Shown here: piece after piece, positions 33,106-44,200 of the stretch
Layout of the letters: each line of letters opens with the position of its first letter
How positions within the stretch are numbered: position 1 is the first letter of the stretch
Origin: Bolinopsis microptera
Lineage: Eukaryota; Ctenophora; Tentaculata; Lobata; Bolinopsidae
Length of the DNA stretch: 64,000 nucleotides
Assembly (NCBI RefSeq): GCF_026151205.1
Contig: NC_087078.1
Location: 19,394,265 to 19,458,264, forward strand
Reading direction: 5' to 3'
Notes under the pieces: generated by a model
What the model saw: the letters and a program-made list of their open reading frames with translations, nothing else
Told to the model about the DNA's origin: nothing
Database searches by the model: none
Translations under genes and position numbers: made by a program

Positions 33106-35167
33106 CAAGTAAACTGACAACTGCACATGTCCACGCTACCCTACTCCCTGACGGACCCCTGAAAAGTTATATATAAAGTTATTTATAATTATTAATTATT
33201 GAAGTTATTCAGTTCGGCAAAACTCGAATGATATCGTTTATGATAACTGATGAGTCGATTGCGCAATCTAAGTAGGTATTGGAAATGTTATTATGTAATG
33301 TAACAATGTAATGTAATGTATATTCATAGTACATAGTCGCTAGAATGATCAATCATATAATTTTTGGTGAGTAGGCACCTTTAATTTTGATATCGATTTT
33401 CTCTTCAATAATTGTTGTTTAAGTGACAAAATATACAAGATTTTGGGACCGTTGGCTTGCACAAAATACTGCAGACAACTGTTATTAGTTGTTATATAAA
33501 TGTATCCAGTTGTTATAGCAAGCACCCTGAGCATCTTGCACTGAAAATGCGAGCAAATCTCACAAAATTCAGAAATAAGACTTTAGTACCCAATAAGTTT
33601 AAATATGCCCTTTTTCCCTTTTTTTGGACAGCCCCGACTTTCAACAATCTCAATCTCATGATCATGATCTGATATTAAAAATAGTGAGCATAAACCATTG
33701 AAAAAGTAATTAATCATTGCAAGGTATAATGTTGAAAATACGTACGGATCTGCTTTTGGAGCAGGTTGAGGTGGTTCTGTTTTAGGGTCTGTTTTAGGTT
33801 TAGGTGGGTCTGTTTTAGGTTTAGGTGGGTCTGTTTTAGACGAATCTTTAGTACACTCATATGCTTCTGATATAATAGTGAACTTTATATTTTGAAATAA
33901 CTTTTAGCTGGCACAAAATATGAAAAGATCAATCAGCAATTGCATCTGAAGATCACAGCAATCGTATTTTGATAATTTTCTGAACGAACTAAAAAACTCT
34001 ATTAATGTGTACCACAAACCTTTTAAAGATTTAAAAGGTTTGATTGTTAGATTTGAGGATGCCAGGTTCACAATGTTAGCTGTAATGTCAACTTTGTCGT
34101 CAGCGAAGAGGTAAAGGGGGTGGGTATCGGAGCTTTTGCATAAGTAGAAGTCAGTCAGCCGTGTTAGAAACAATTCTTGATTCTCAGTTGTCCGAGCTAA
34201 CGTAGCTGAAGAAAATGTCAGTTAAAATAGGTAGACTGACGATTGTAACAAACTTATAATGATGTTTGGCAACTGTTACCAATGAAGAGTTGGTGACTAA
34301 CATCACGGTAAAGTTCACGCTCAAATCAGATGTATCGTAACAATCAAACCAAGCAAACCTTCCTTGCCAGTAAATATTTTCAAATCTTCATTCATAATGT
34401 GGATTTGATATGATTACTTCATTTCGGTATAAATTGTTTTTATAAGCTTTCCTTTGATCAAAATATAAACTTACAATCTTCAGTTACAAAGGCATCAGGT
34501 AGTAAAGAGTTTGGGTAAGATAGTTGACATTTTTCAGCATACCAATGGTCTTTTTCTTCATTCTGAAAAGTCATTGGTTCAGGTGTAACGAAAATTGTAG
34601 ACGTAACGAAAATTTCAGATACTAACGCAAATTTCAGATGTATCGAAAATTGCGGCAGAATTGAAGATACTTATCTAATTAATACTTATCTAATTAATAC
34701 TTTTTAAATTTAAATGCTCCCATTACCTTCCCTTAGAAAAGAGCTGGTAAATATGATGAATTTACCTTGAAGAATACAAAGTCAGCTTGAAATCCACCAC
34801 CCCATTTCATAGTCATACTGGACTGTTTAGAGCTTACATCTTCACAAGCACCAGTAATAGTAACAGCATCTGCGCCTTTAGGAATAGTAGCAGGTACACA
34901 TCTGTTAACTGAAATTATCGAAAACAGGTTACACTGGCAGATGGAGAGTTATACAAGTACAGATGCGAGGTAAAACTGCTTGATAGTCAACTGTCATTAA
35001 TATAATATAATATAATAGTTTCATTGCTACAATATCCTTATTCTTAACAAGTATTACCTTTGCTTCACCGTTTCTCTTTTCGTAGGTTATACTGAAAGTA
35101 ATATCTCCTTCTATAGAAACACAAACTTCTTCATTCTCTTTGTACTCCCAACAACCACCACACAAAA
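33035..35167 (-). CDS. LAMP-like lysosomal membrane glycoprotein (5' end incomplete)
   Basis: Exons: 35167-35069, 34908-34766, 34562-34475, 34205-34020, 33866-33746, 33158-33035 (TAG). A further upstream exon at 35437-35347 is possible. The luminal domain has the LAMP pattern: a Cys pair around EVCVSIEGDITFSITYEK and GACED, and a second pair around DFYLCKS and EAYEC, with NLTIKPFKSLKG resembling the family's VQVQAF.V..G. A Pro-Lys-Thr hinge follows (TDPPKPKTDPPKPKTDP). Next come one membrane helix (WTCAVVSLLVLSVCAIFIY) and the 13-residue tail HNKDGTPAYVRVV with YVRV, a YxxPhi sorting signal nine residues from the membrane, as in LAMP tails. There is one luminal domain instead of the two of LAMP1. 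The signal peptide was not located, and the exon 1 donor (ACG|GTGAAG) was chosen by phase. Confidence 0.68.
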
Positions 35168-35346
35168 CTATCAAATAGTTTAGTCACTTCAAGTAACAAA
35201 AGACTTTTTAGGATGCAAGCTAAAACAAAACGGCGATCATTCTCAAATCTCAACAGAAAAAAAATGTAGGTACTGAAGTTTTTTAGAAAACATAGATCGA
35301 TGCATCAATATCATATGTTTTTAATTTACTTCAATAAAATACTTAC

Positions 35347-35437
35347 TGATTGCATTGATTATCAACAAATAAAATGCTTCATTGTTAACTCTGTCACTTG
35401 TGGACTGCAACCTCGTTTCAGTTATTTCTCCATTTAT
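35347..35437 (-). CDS. Possible upstream exon of the LAMP-like gene
   Basis: Bounded by an acceptor (TATTTAG) and a perfect GTAAGT donor, with phase matching the next exon. It reads RVNNEAFYLLINAI, which could run into a signal-like hydrophobic stretch with the following LCGGC. No in-frame ATG is found, so either more exons lie upstream or this one is wrong. Confidence 0.35.
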
Positions 35438-35654
35438 CTAAATAAGATGGTGGGTTTTTACTATGTACCCAACACCATAGGTGCAGATTTCGTTTTGAGG
35501 TGAACTTTTAAGTTCCTGAGAAATTTTCTTAAGTTTGCTTTTTTTCCCTCCTCGGGCACATTCGTAACCTACGGGCCAGGTAAACCTAAACTACATATTG
35601 ACCGTTATGTACGTCGGTATCTGTTGAGGAGCCAAATCATCTGAAAAGCCCTTA

Positions 35655-35835
35655 ACCTATATTTTGCTCAGGCACGTAGCCAGGATTTTTCTTTGGGGGG
35701 GGGGCTGTCGGCAAGCGAAGCTGCAAGCTGTGGCAGGGGTCTGGGGGCGCGGCCCCCAGCGGGGTCCAGGTAAGGGGCGGACCACATTGGCGGGGGCTGG
35801 GGGGCGCAGCCCCCCGGAAAAATTTTGCGAAATAG
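35655..35835. mobile_element. Dispersed GC-rich repeat (GCACGTAGCCAGGATTTTT type)
   Basis: A GC-rich island in AT-rich DNA, starting GGCACGTAGCCAGGATTTTT and followed by a G-run, then GGGGCGCGGCCCCC and GGGCGCAGCCCCC palindromes. The opening phrase is one I associate with interspersed repeats in many invertebrate genomes. No protein is credible. Confidence 0.5.
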
Positions 35836-35839
35836 GGTG

Positions 35840-38390
35840 TTTTAGGCTAAATTGAAAGTTTAATGAATTTACAAAAATGTATGGTTTGGCATAATCATTG
35901 CCTACAATCCTGACCTGAGTAATTTACCCCTTTGAGACTTTATTTTGGGTTGAAAATTAAGTTTATCGAGAGGAAGTGAAAAATCTCTGGTTCAAATTTG
36001 GATTTGAAGCCATGTTTAATTTTTTCTGTTGAGGTCAATTTTTTGCGCAGAAAGCGTTCGATTTTAGGGGAAAAATGTATGTTTGCTTTTAATTTTTATG
36101 GTGCCGACGGCACCTGAAATCGACGAAATCTGCAGGGGTACCCAACACCTAATTGATAATTTAGCAAATACTTAAATGTAACGAAGCACTCCTTCACTGC
36201 CCATCAGTTGTGAGCATATACTACGGATATAGTTTGTTGTAAAAGTAAAGTAAAGTAAAGTAAAGTAAAATAAAGTAAAATTTATGACATCACATCATCA
36301 CACATGTCAACAAAATATCATCGCACTATATGAAAAAATATTATAAATATTTCCCCACCAACATAAATTACTGACAGACTGTCAAAGTTTCCCTGGCTCT
36401 CTCCATGGCTCTCTCCTCGGTTCACAGTTGAATCACCCAAATAATCGGAAAACCGTTATTCAGGGTCTGCTTTCTCCAAGATCAGGGTATGTTTTCCATT
36501 CTTAATCTACTTAACAACTCAATAGTTTAAGTCACCATATGCATACCTGTTGTAAATTCTTGAGAAATGGAACAACTTTTTAAGTATTTAAAATTGTTGC
36601 TTAAATCACATTTTTCTGTTTTCTTGAAAATTTGTTATTTTCTTGAAGTGGCCCTGCCAAAAAATTCTTCTTAGGGTACCCCTTCAGTGCATCTACATTG
36701 TAGTGGACTGCAAATGTAGTACTATAATATACTATCACTGCCAAAGATGAGTTTCAAAAAATGCTGGTCCAAAAATAAACCAATGTCAAAATTTGGAGCA
36801 AGAATTTCGATCACTCACTAAAATTACTTGTACACAGCTCAATACTAATTAAATTTCTAAGTGTGGAAACACATCGGAATAGTTCAAAATCTGTGAAATC
36901 TGTGTCAATAAATAATTTTGTTTCAAAGTTCAAACATAGAACATGTTTCTGGGGCAAAATTTGTATTGATCCCGTTTCTTAGGAAGAGCCAAAATTGTAA
37001 AAATAGTTGTGATATTCTGTATTAGTAAATGGTAAAGCGAATAGTTTTCTTTTGAGCAGAGAATAAAGACTGTATGGAATTTGAAGATTAGGTACCCCAA
37101 ACAGCGCAATAATACAAGTGAGATTGAATTAAGCTATTGTATCATTCATTGTCATCACTCCTGGAGTAATGGATATTATATGTTTATTTCAATAAATATG
37201 ATAATCAATAAATTAGAATAGAATCTAGTCTTCTTTTCAGCTCACTCTTCTGAAACCTCTTCCTCTACATTCTCAGCTATTGTATAGCATTTTTTGCGCT
37301 TTATTCGGAATGGAACTTAAAAGTTTCGTCATAACGCCAGCATTTCTAGATATTTTGGTCTTAAGCTATTTAATGTGCTGGCTCCAACTGAGTAAGAGTT
37401 TAGAGTTGAGTCAATTATGACACTTAAAAATGTTCACTTTTCACTAGTCGCTGTCCTTTTATATAATAATAATAATTCTATAATAATAATTATTATATAA
37501 TAATAATAATACTTTCAACACTACTATAAAACAAATAATTTGAGGAAACGATGTAACAGAGTCGATATATTTTAATGTTGCCATGGGGTGGCAAGTCCCC
37601 ATACATCGTGGTCCGGTAGTTTCATTGCGTCCTAATATATAATAATACTGATATCTGCCTTATCGGACATAATTGTCACGGACGTCGGACAAATTTTTCA
37701 CGGACATAATTATTCACGCTCATGACCGCCCAAAAATTTCCAAAAAATTGTGAAAACTTTTGGTGATTTACTTTTTTTGTGAACTCTAGAATTTGACTAT
37801 ATTTTTCCAATTGTCCTAGTATACTAATAAACTAATATAGTAATCGACTACATTGATTGACGGTGTCAACCCATCGAGATCGTTGCTCTACTCTGCGAAG
37901 CAGAGCAACGATCGACGAAGCAAGAATACTAGTTCAAGTTGCTAGAATGCTAGTTTGTGCGGCGCGTCGAAGCGGCGCAGTTCTCCAATCGACTACACAC
38001 ATATCTAGGCATATGTAGGGACACACACTTGACCATTGTTAATGATCTGACCCGGCGCGCGCTACTTCGTAGCTCTTGCCATCGGGCCAACATTTCGAGA
38101 AGAAAGCGGCGCGCGCTACTTCGAAGAAATTTAGACGAGTAACATCCGTCAAGACACACACACACTAAAATTATTGGAAACGATTACCGTTTCCACCGGT
38201 CATATCACGTGATCGAGACAGTTTTTCGCCAATTAAATATCTCGTCAGGCATCAGGGGAGCATTTTAATTCTATGTCATGGGGGTGATTCGGAATCAGCG
38301 TTCGAAAAAAACATCGATTGAAGTCGGATTCAACTGTCGGGGGCCCTTTTAGAACAATCTCGAAGACTGTACAGTGATTTAGCACGCTCG
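35840..38390. other. Gene-free stretch with simple repeats and repeat fragments
   Basis: AT-rich. It contains AAGTA pentamers at 36245-36285, ATA-rich runs at 37462-37512, and fragments of families A and B at about 38040-38150 and 38190-38395. No supported exon on either strand. Confidence 0.45.
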
Positions 38391-38394
38391 AAAT

Positions 38395-40022
38395 TTGTCA
38401 TACCTTTTTGGAATGATTACTGATTAGTCAGATCAGTATCGCCTATGTGCCATATTTGATGGTGCGCGGCTTTTGGAGCAAAAGTAAGTGTAAATGTTGC
38501 GTTCACATAGCCATGTGTATACGCGTACTTCGTGACGCAAGGGAGAGGGCTCTGGTTTGTAGCGCGATGCGTTACTGGCTAGATCGGTGAGATGCGCTAC
38601 TGTGCCGTGCCGAGCTGCCATGAATTGACATCGTCAATTAAGGCTCTGTTTAGAGCAAAATGTTGCGTAATTTGACGAAATTCGTTGATTTTTGTCGTAT
38701 TATTCTGTAATATCTTTGGTTCCTTGAATGAGATCAGATCATTCTGAAAATTTGTGAAAACCTTCCAATAGGGCTTTTTTAATTACAACTGTCCAAAACA
38801 TTTGGTGGGTATCAAAGTTGATATAGTACTAAAAATGGAGCAAAATAAGCTGCTTTTAGAAAGGAAAAATATTGGATCAAGGGAAGATTACTCAATACGC
38901 ATTTGTTCCAAGAATTTTGTGCTGGCCGAAATTAGCGCTAAAAAACATTTTAACGAACGGATGTTACTCGTTTAAATTTCTTCGAAGTAGCGCGCACCGC
39001 TTTCTTCTCGAAATGTTAGGCCCGATGGCAAGTGCTACGATCAAGTAACGCGCGCCGGGCCGCGCCAGACCATTAACAATGGTCAAATTAACGGGTGATA
39101 CTCGTAAAATTATAAAATATCTGTTCCATATACAATATAGAGTCCAACTCGGCGCGCGACTGGTAGGTTGTAAACCTACAATGGTCAAAAAACATCATAC
39201 AGTCGGCACGCGCGGCTCACTGTCGATGGCGCATTACCTACTGTAATTTCGCTGCACGCAATCCTCTTTTATAATTACAAATTATGGGGTGGGGTTTCAC
39301 CTAACCATGTGCTTTCGCGCCACTGCAATCGCAAGGGCTCTTAACGGGTGATACTCGTAAAATATTTGTTCCAACTCGGCGCGCGTCCTGGTAGGTTATA
39401 AACCTACGAAAGGGCTCTGGATAGAGCAAGGGTGGGATAGTCTTAAAAAGCTCGAGCTTTTCTGTTTTCAGGGAATACTCCTTCGTGAAGGGAATATGAG
39501 ATCAGGTTACTGGGCGGCGCTCACAGTAGGTAGTGCGCCATCGACAGTGAGCCGCGCGTGCCGACTGTAGGATGGTTTTTTAGCGCTAATTTCGGCCAGC
39601 ACAATTTTTTCAAACAAATAGATATTAAGTATCCTTCCCGACCTACGATTGCAACAAAAATTGGTAAGCTTACTCATAGACTTACAAGGAAAGTGTCCGA
39701 AAAGTTTAAAGCATATCCAACCATCAGACATTATGTTACAGCTAAAAGCAGCGTATTTTGCCCCATTTTGATCACTATATCAACTCCAATATCCACCAAA
39801 TTTTTCGGACAGTTGTGAAAGCCCTATTGGAAGGTCGTCGCCAATTTTCAGAATGATCTCATTCAAGGAACTGAAGATATATCCAAATAATACGACAAAA
39901 ATCAACGAATTTGGTCAAATTTCGCGACTTTTACAGCTAATTTTACTCCAAAAGCCGCGCACCATCAAATATGGCACCTGGGCGAAACTCACTGATCTTT
40001 CTAAAAAGGTATGACAAATTTG
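38395..40022. mobile_element. Large foldback element (about 1.6 kb)
   Basis: AATTTGTCATACCTTTTTGG at the left (38394) is matched by its complement AAAAAGGTATGACAAATTT at the right (about 40004-40022). CCATATTTGATGGTGCGCGG pairs with about 39955, and TTCCTTGAATGAGATC with about 39858. The inner region holds inverted copies of GTAGGTTTATAACC-like and TACTCGTAAAAT sequences and family A pieces, so elements may be nested. Confidence 0.75.
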
Positions 40023-40029
40023 GTATTGT

Positions 40030-41160
40030 GAAAATTCTCACTGTCTCTAGAAAACAATGGTAAAAAAATTTTTAAAATCCGAGCAAGTTTATTTTTATGA
40101 TGCACCCCCTACTCACAGCTCAGCCTGTCATTCCGCCGAATCTCTATTCGGTGTTTATGTACATTATACTTATAGCCTGGGTTCCCCAGGCTATAAGATG
40201 TGCTTTTGCGGGAGATATAGCGCGCGCCATTATTGATTATTATTTGAAAAATCCAATTTAAGATTCTACTTAAAGTAAACTTTCGAACAGTCGTTCTCTA
40301 CCCATGAATACAAATCTGGATAGTAATTCTATTCTTTGCACTTTGCGAATTTCGACTGTGTATAGTATTTAAGTAGGCTAATCCTGACCTTATTGCGAGT
40401 AATTTACACGGTTAATAAAGTAAAAATTGCATAGTTGGAAATCAACACACGGTTAGGATTTATAAGTTATTCACATTTCACAATATCTCTTAATCATGAA
40501 ACCTAAAGTTATACTTATAGTGCATAGTGAGACTTGTATAGTCATCGGCGATAGGGCAATACATTGAAACAAAAACATCTTTTAGTAGATTTTGTAAAAA
40601 AACAATCGAGAAAAAGAATGAACAACTAATGGACTCACTGATAATTAGCTACATATATTATACTCAGTAGCTTTGCCACTCATTTATTTGAGAGTGAATC
40701 GTGTAGTGGGTCTAAATTGTAAATATCATTAAGTGATGGTTTGAATAGCCCTCTGGCGTTGTTAGGGTTTCGTGTGACCGTTGACAACCCAAACGTCCTT
40801 AATCGGTCGACCAAAAGTGGAGACCAAAAAAGATTGCATCTGATGAATGTATTACATTCATTCAACTTAAAGTTGAATGAATATTTCTCTTCCGCAGTAA
40901 TCTAAACTCATTAATAATTTAAGGAAAATCGTTAATTTGTATTAACTGAATTGAGATCTGGAATCGAATTTCAGTATCTTCTAAGATAAAAGCTCATTTT
41001 CCGATATGTAGCTCAATTCAAGCAACCGTTGCTACAAGAAGTTTATCTCAAAATTAGGTACAACTTGTCTAATTCAATCAATACCATTCTAAATTCTAAT
41101 AAATTTCTGAAACTAAATCATAATTTCAAAATTATCAAAGGTTCTAATTTCATCTAGAAA
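40030..41160. other. Gene-free 3' flank of UBE3B
   Basis: AT-rich, with no exon supported on either strand. The UBE3B transcript probably ends here. A TTTATT (AATAAA on the minus strand) occurs near 40684, about 580 bp after the stop codon. Confidence 0.4.
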
Positions 41161-41268
41161 CATGTCACTGTATCTGTGTGCTACAGGTAGAAAAAAAAAC
41201 AAAAAAAAACAAGAAACATCACATTCAGGTGAGGTTAAACTATGTACAATATTGGACAGAATTCCAGG

Positions 41269-44200
41269 TCAACTCAACTCGAAGCCTGCCCCGCAGTTAA
41301 TAGCATATCTGAGTTTCTCCCGAAGCGTGGCCTTACTGCGATACACGGGTAGCTTCAACAAGTTGAAACATGTCGAGGAGGTGGGGAGGCGGCAGTTACC
41401 CGAACTGGAACCTTGTTGTAGTCCCAGGAAACTCTTGAATGAGCTCCGTAACGCTTGTCCTGAAGGTTAAGACGTTATAACTAAAGGTGTTTGGTGTACC
41501 CTGTTTTCAGGGTAACTAACAGTTGTTGTCGCGGTAAATAACAGTGGTTGTCATGGTAACTAACAGTGGTTGTCATGGTAAATAACAGTGGTTGTCATGG
41601 TAACTAACAGTGGTTGTCATGGTAAATAACAGTGGTTGTCGTGGTAAATAACAGTGGTTGTCGTGGTAAATAACAGTGGTTGTCATGGTAACTGACAGTG
41701 GTTGTCGTGGTAAATAACAGTGGTTGTCATGGTAACTAACAGTGGTTGTCATGGTAAATAACAGCAGTTGTCGTGGTAACTAACAGTGGTTGTCATGGTA
41801 ACTAACAGTGGTTGTCATGGTAAATAACAGCAGTTGTCGTGGTAACTAACAGTGGTTGTCATGGTAACTTACAGTGGTTGTCATGGTAACTAACAGTGGT
41901 TGTCATGGTAACTAACAGTGGTTGTCATGGTAACTAACAGTGGTTGTCATGGTAACTAACAGTGGTTGTCATGGTAACTAACAGCAGTTGTCATGGTAAC
42001 TAACAGTGGTTGTCATGGTAACTAACAGTGGTTGTCATGGTAACTAACAGTGGTTGTCATGGTAACTAACAGTGGTTGTCATGGTAACTAACAGTGGTTG
42101 TCATGGTAAATAACAGTGGTTGTCATGGTAAATAACAGTGGTTGTCATGGTAACTAACAGTGGTTGTCATGGTAACTAACAGTTGTGGTTGTCATGGTAA
42201 ATAACAGTTGTGGTTGCCATGGTTACTGACCTGGTGTCATATCTGTAGCTTCCTCGCTCTCGTCCACAGCTCTAATAGAAAAAGGAGGAGACATAGAAGA
42301 GAAACCCATGAGAGGAGGTCTACTGCAACTTGTCACAAACTTTAACAGTGCTGATTTCTCTTCTTCTGTGAACTCGTTCAGTGTTATATCCCAGAACCAT
42401 AGGATCACTCGATGGTTTCCGTGGTAACCGCCCAAATACCGTACATTCTTTTTCAAATCTGAGGATAACAGTAATTATTGTTTTGGTAACAGTGGTATTA
42501 TATTATATATCTCTCTCGTTAATTTGTACTTCACCATCAGAGTGGAATATAAACTTGACGATATTGATGTTCATGTAAATTGTACATAACAATATGAACT
42601 TCTGAAGTGAAAATAATTTTTTCACATTGTCAAATAATTTAAGTATCCCATAGTCTCAAATAATAAATTGGAGATGAAAAAATTCAACAGCAAGAAAGAA
42701 AAACCTGTTAAATCGATAGAAGAGCAGTCGCCAGAGATTAGTTTTTGTAACTCGGGTAGTGAAAACATTCTCAACCAATCGTCATTGACAATCCCTCTGA
42801 AGCCTGAACAATCAAATATTAGATAAGTTTTATCTAATCCCAAATCTAAAAAGAACAGCCTTCGTACAAATGTTAAGTTTATCAAGAATTTCAATTTATA
42901 TTTTTAGCGACGAAATAGAAATGCAACCATACAGCAACAAAAAAGCTGACCTCAAAATGTTTGATTTTTAGTACAATTCGTTTGTGATCACGAGCTTTTT
43001 TATGACCAGCTTTTTGCGGCTGTACTAAAGTCTAACATCAAATCATATAAATAACTAACCAGCGCAGAAGGCTTTAGTCTGTTTGTGTATCTGTGTATAC
43101 ATCTTATAGTGCGCTATCTGGTGAATATAGCTGATTCTATTGGTGCTGGTAACGGGGGTGAAGCTCCCGCCGGGCATTAGTTCCTCTGTTACTATCTTCC
43201 CGAACTCTTGCTCGTCAACCGAGAACGTTAGACCTGATGGAGGGGTTTCTAGTTAAGTCTTGATTCTTTTAGACTTATATTCAATTGCAAATGTTAACTT
43301 CAGCCCTTATTTGTGATTCTATCGCGCTATAACAAAAAACTAACCAAGATCCTGAATGTCTCCCTGGTAACTCTTGATAAACATGAGATTCTTATGAAGT
43401 TCTGAGTCTAAACTAGGCAGCTCGTCCAGGTAGCTGAACAAAGCGTTCTTGTTGTGGAGCAGTTGTCGGATGAAAAATGGAGCAAAACTAAGGTCAACAA
43501 CAATACCCTCGTACACTGCTTTAGCTATGATTCTTCCTGGAAAAGGAGGGTTCAGATAGTTAGCTTTGTGCCAGAGAAAATGGTTAAGACTTTGAGTTGG
43601 CGTATAATATCTGAATACTTGAGTTTATAACAACACCAAAACCTAAATATAGTCCTATTTTTATCTGGGGATATACATTATACATTATGTGTATACATTA
43701 TACAACCCACCAACATAATGGAACAAGTCAAGGTGTTCGTAGTGAACTTTGCTGAGGGGTGAGGGGTAAAGCCACTTATTCTCCTCCGTCACACTGAAGA
43801 GACCAAATGAGGGGTTCAGGGCGTGACGTATCGTCTCCTCTAGAAACTCTTTCAGAACACCGTCCTGATCTATACCTACTTCGTCTAGTCCTGTAGATAA
43901 GTGTGTTACAAGAGTCGGATAGGGGTTATTATGGGGGGAGTCCTGATCTATAACTACTTCGTCTAGTCCTGTAGATAAGTGTGTTACAAGAGTCGGATAG
44001 GGGTTATTATGGGGGGAGTCCTGATCTATAACTACTTCGTCTAGTCCTGTAGATAAGTGTGTTAGAAGAGTCGGATAGGGGTTATTATGGGGGGAGGAGG
44101 GGGTGGGGTAGAAGGGTGGGGTAGGTGGGTGTGGGGAGGGGGCGGGGGGAGGGGGGGGGTGGGGACATTGACTTGTGCTTACCAACATTATCGGAAATCA

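Noticed and set aside
38433..39818. Small open frames in the 38-40 kb region
   Set aside because: They lie in the arms of a foldback element and in dispersed repeats. No splice partners or homology.
43685..44188. Whole 167-residue frame as one UBE3B exon
   Set aside because: The N-terminal half is intron: G-rich sequence and duplicated acceptors. Phase and homology place the exon start at 43890.
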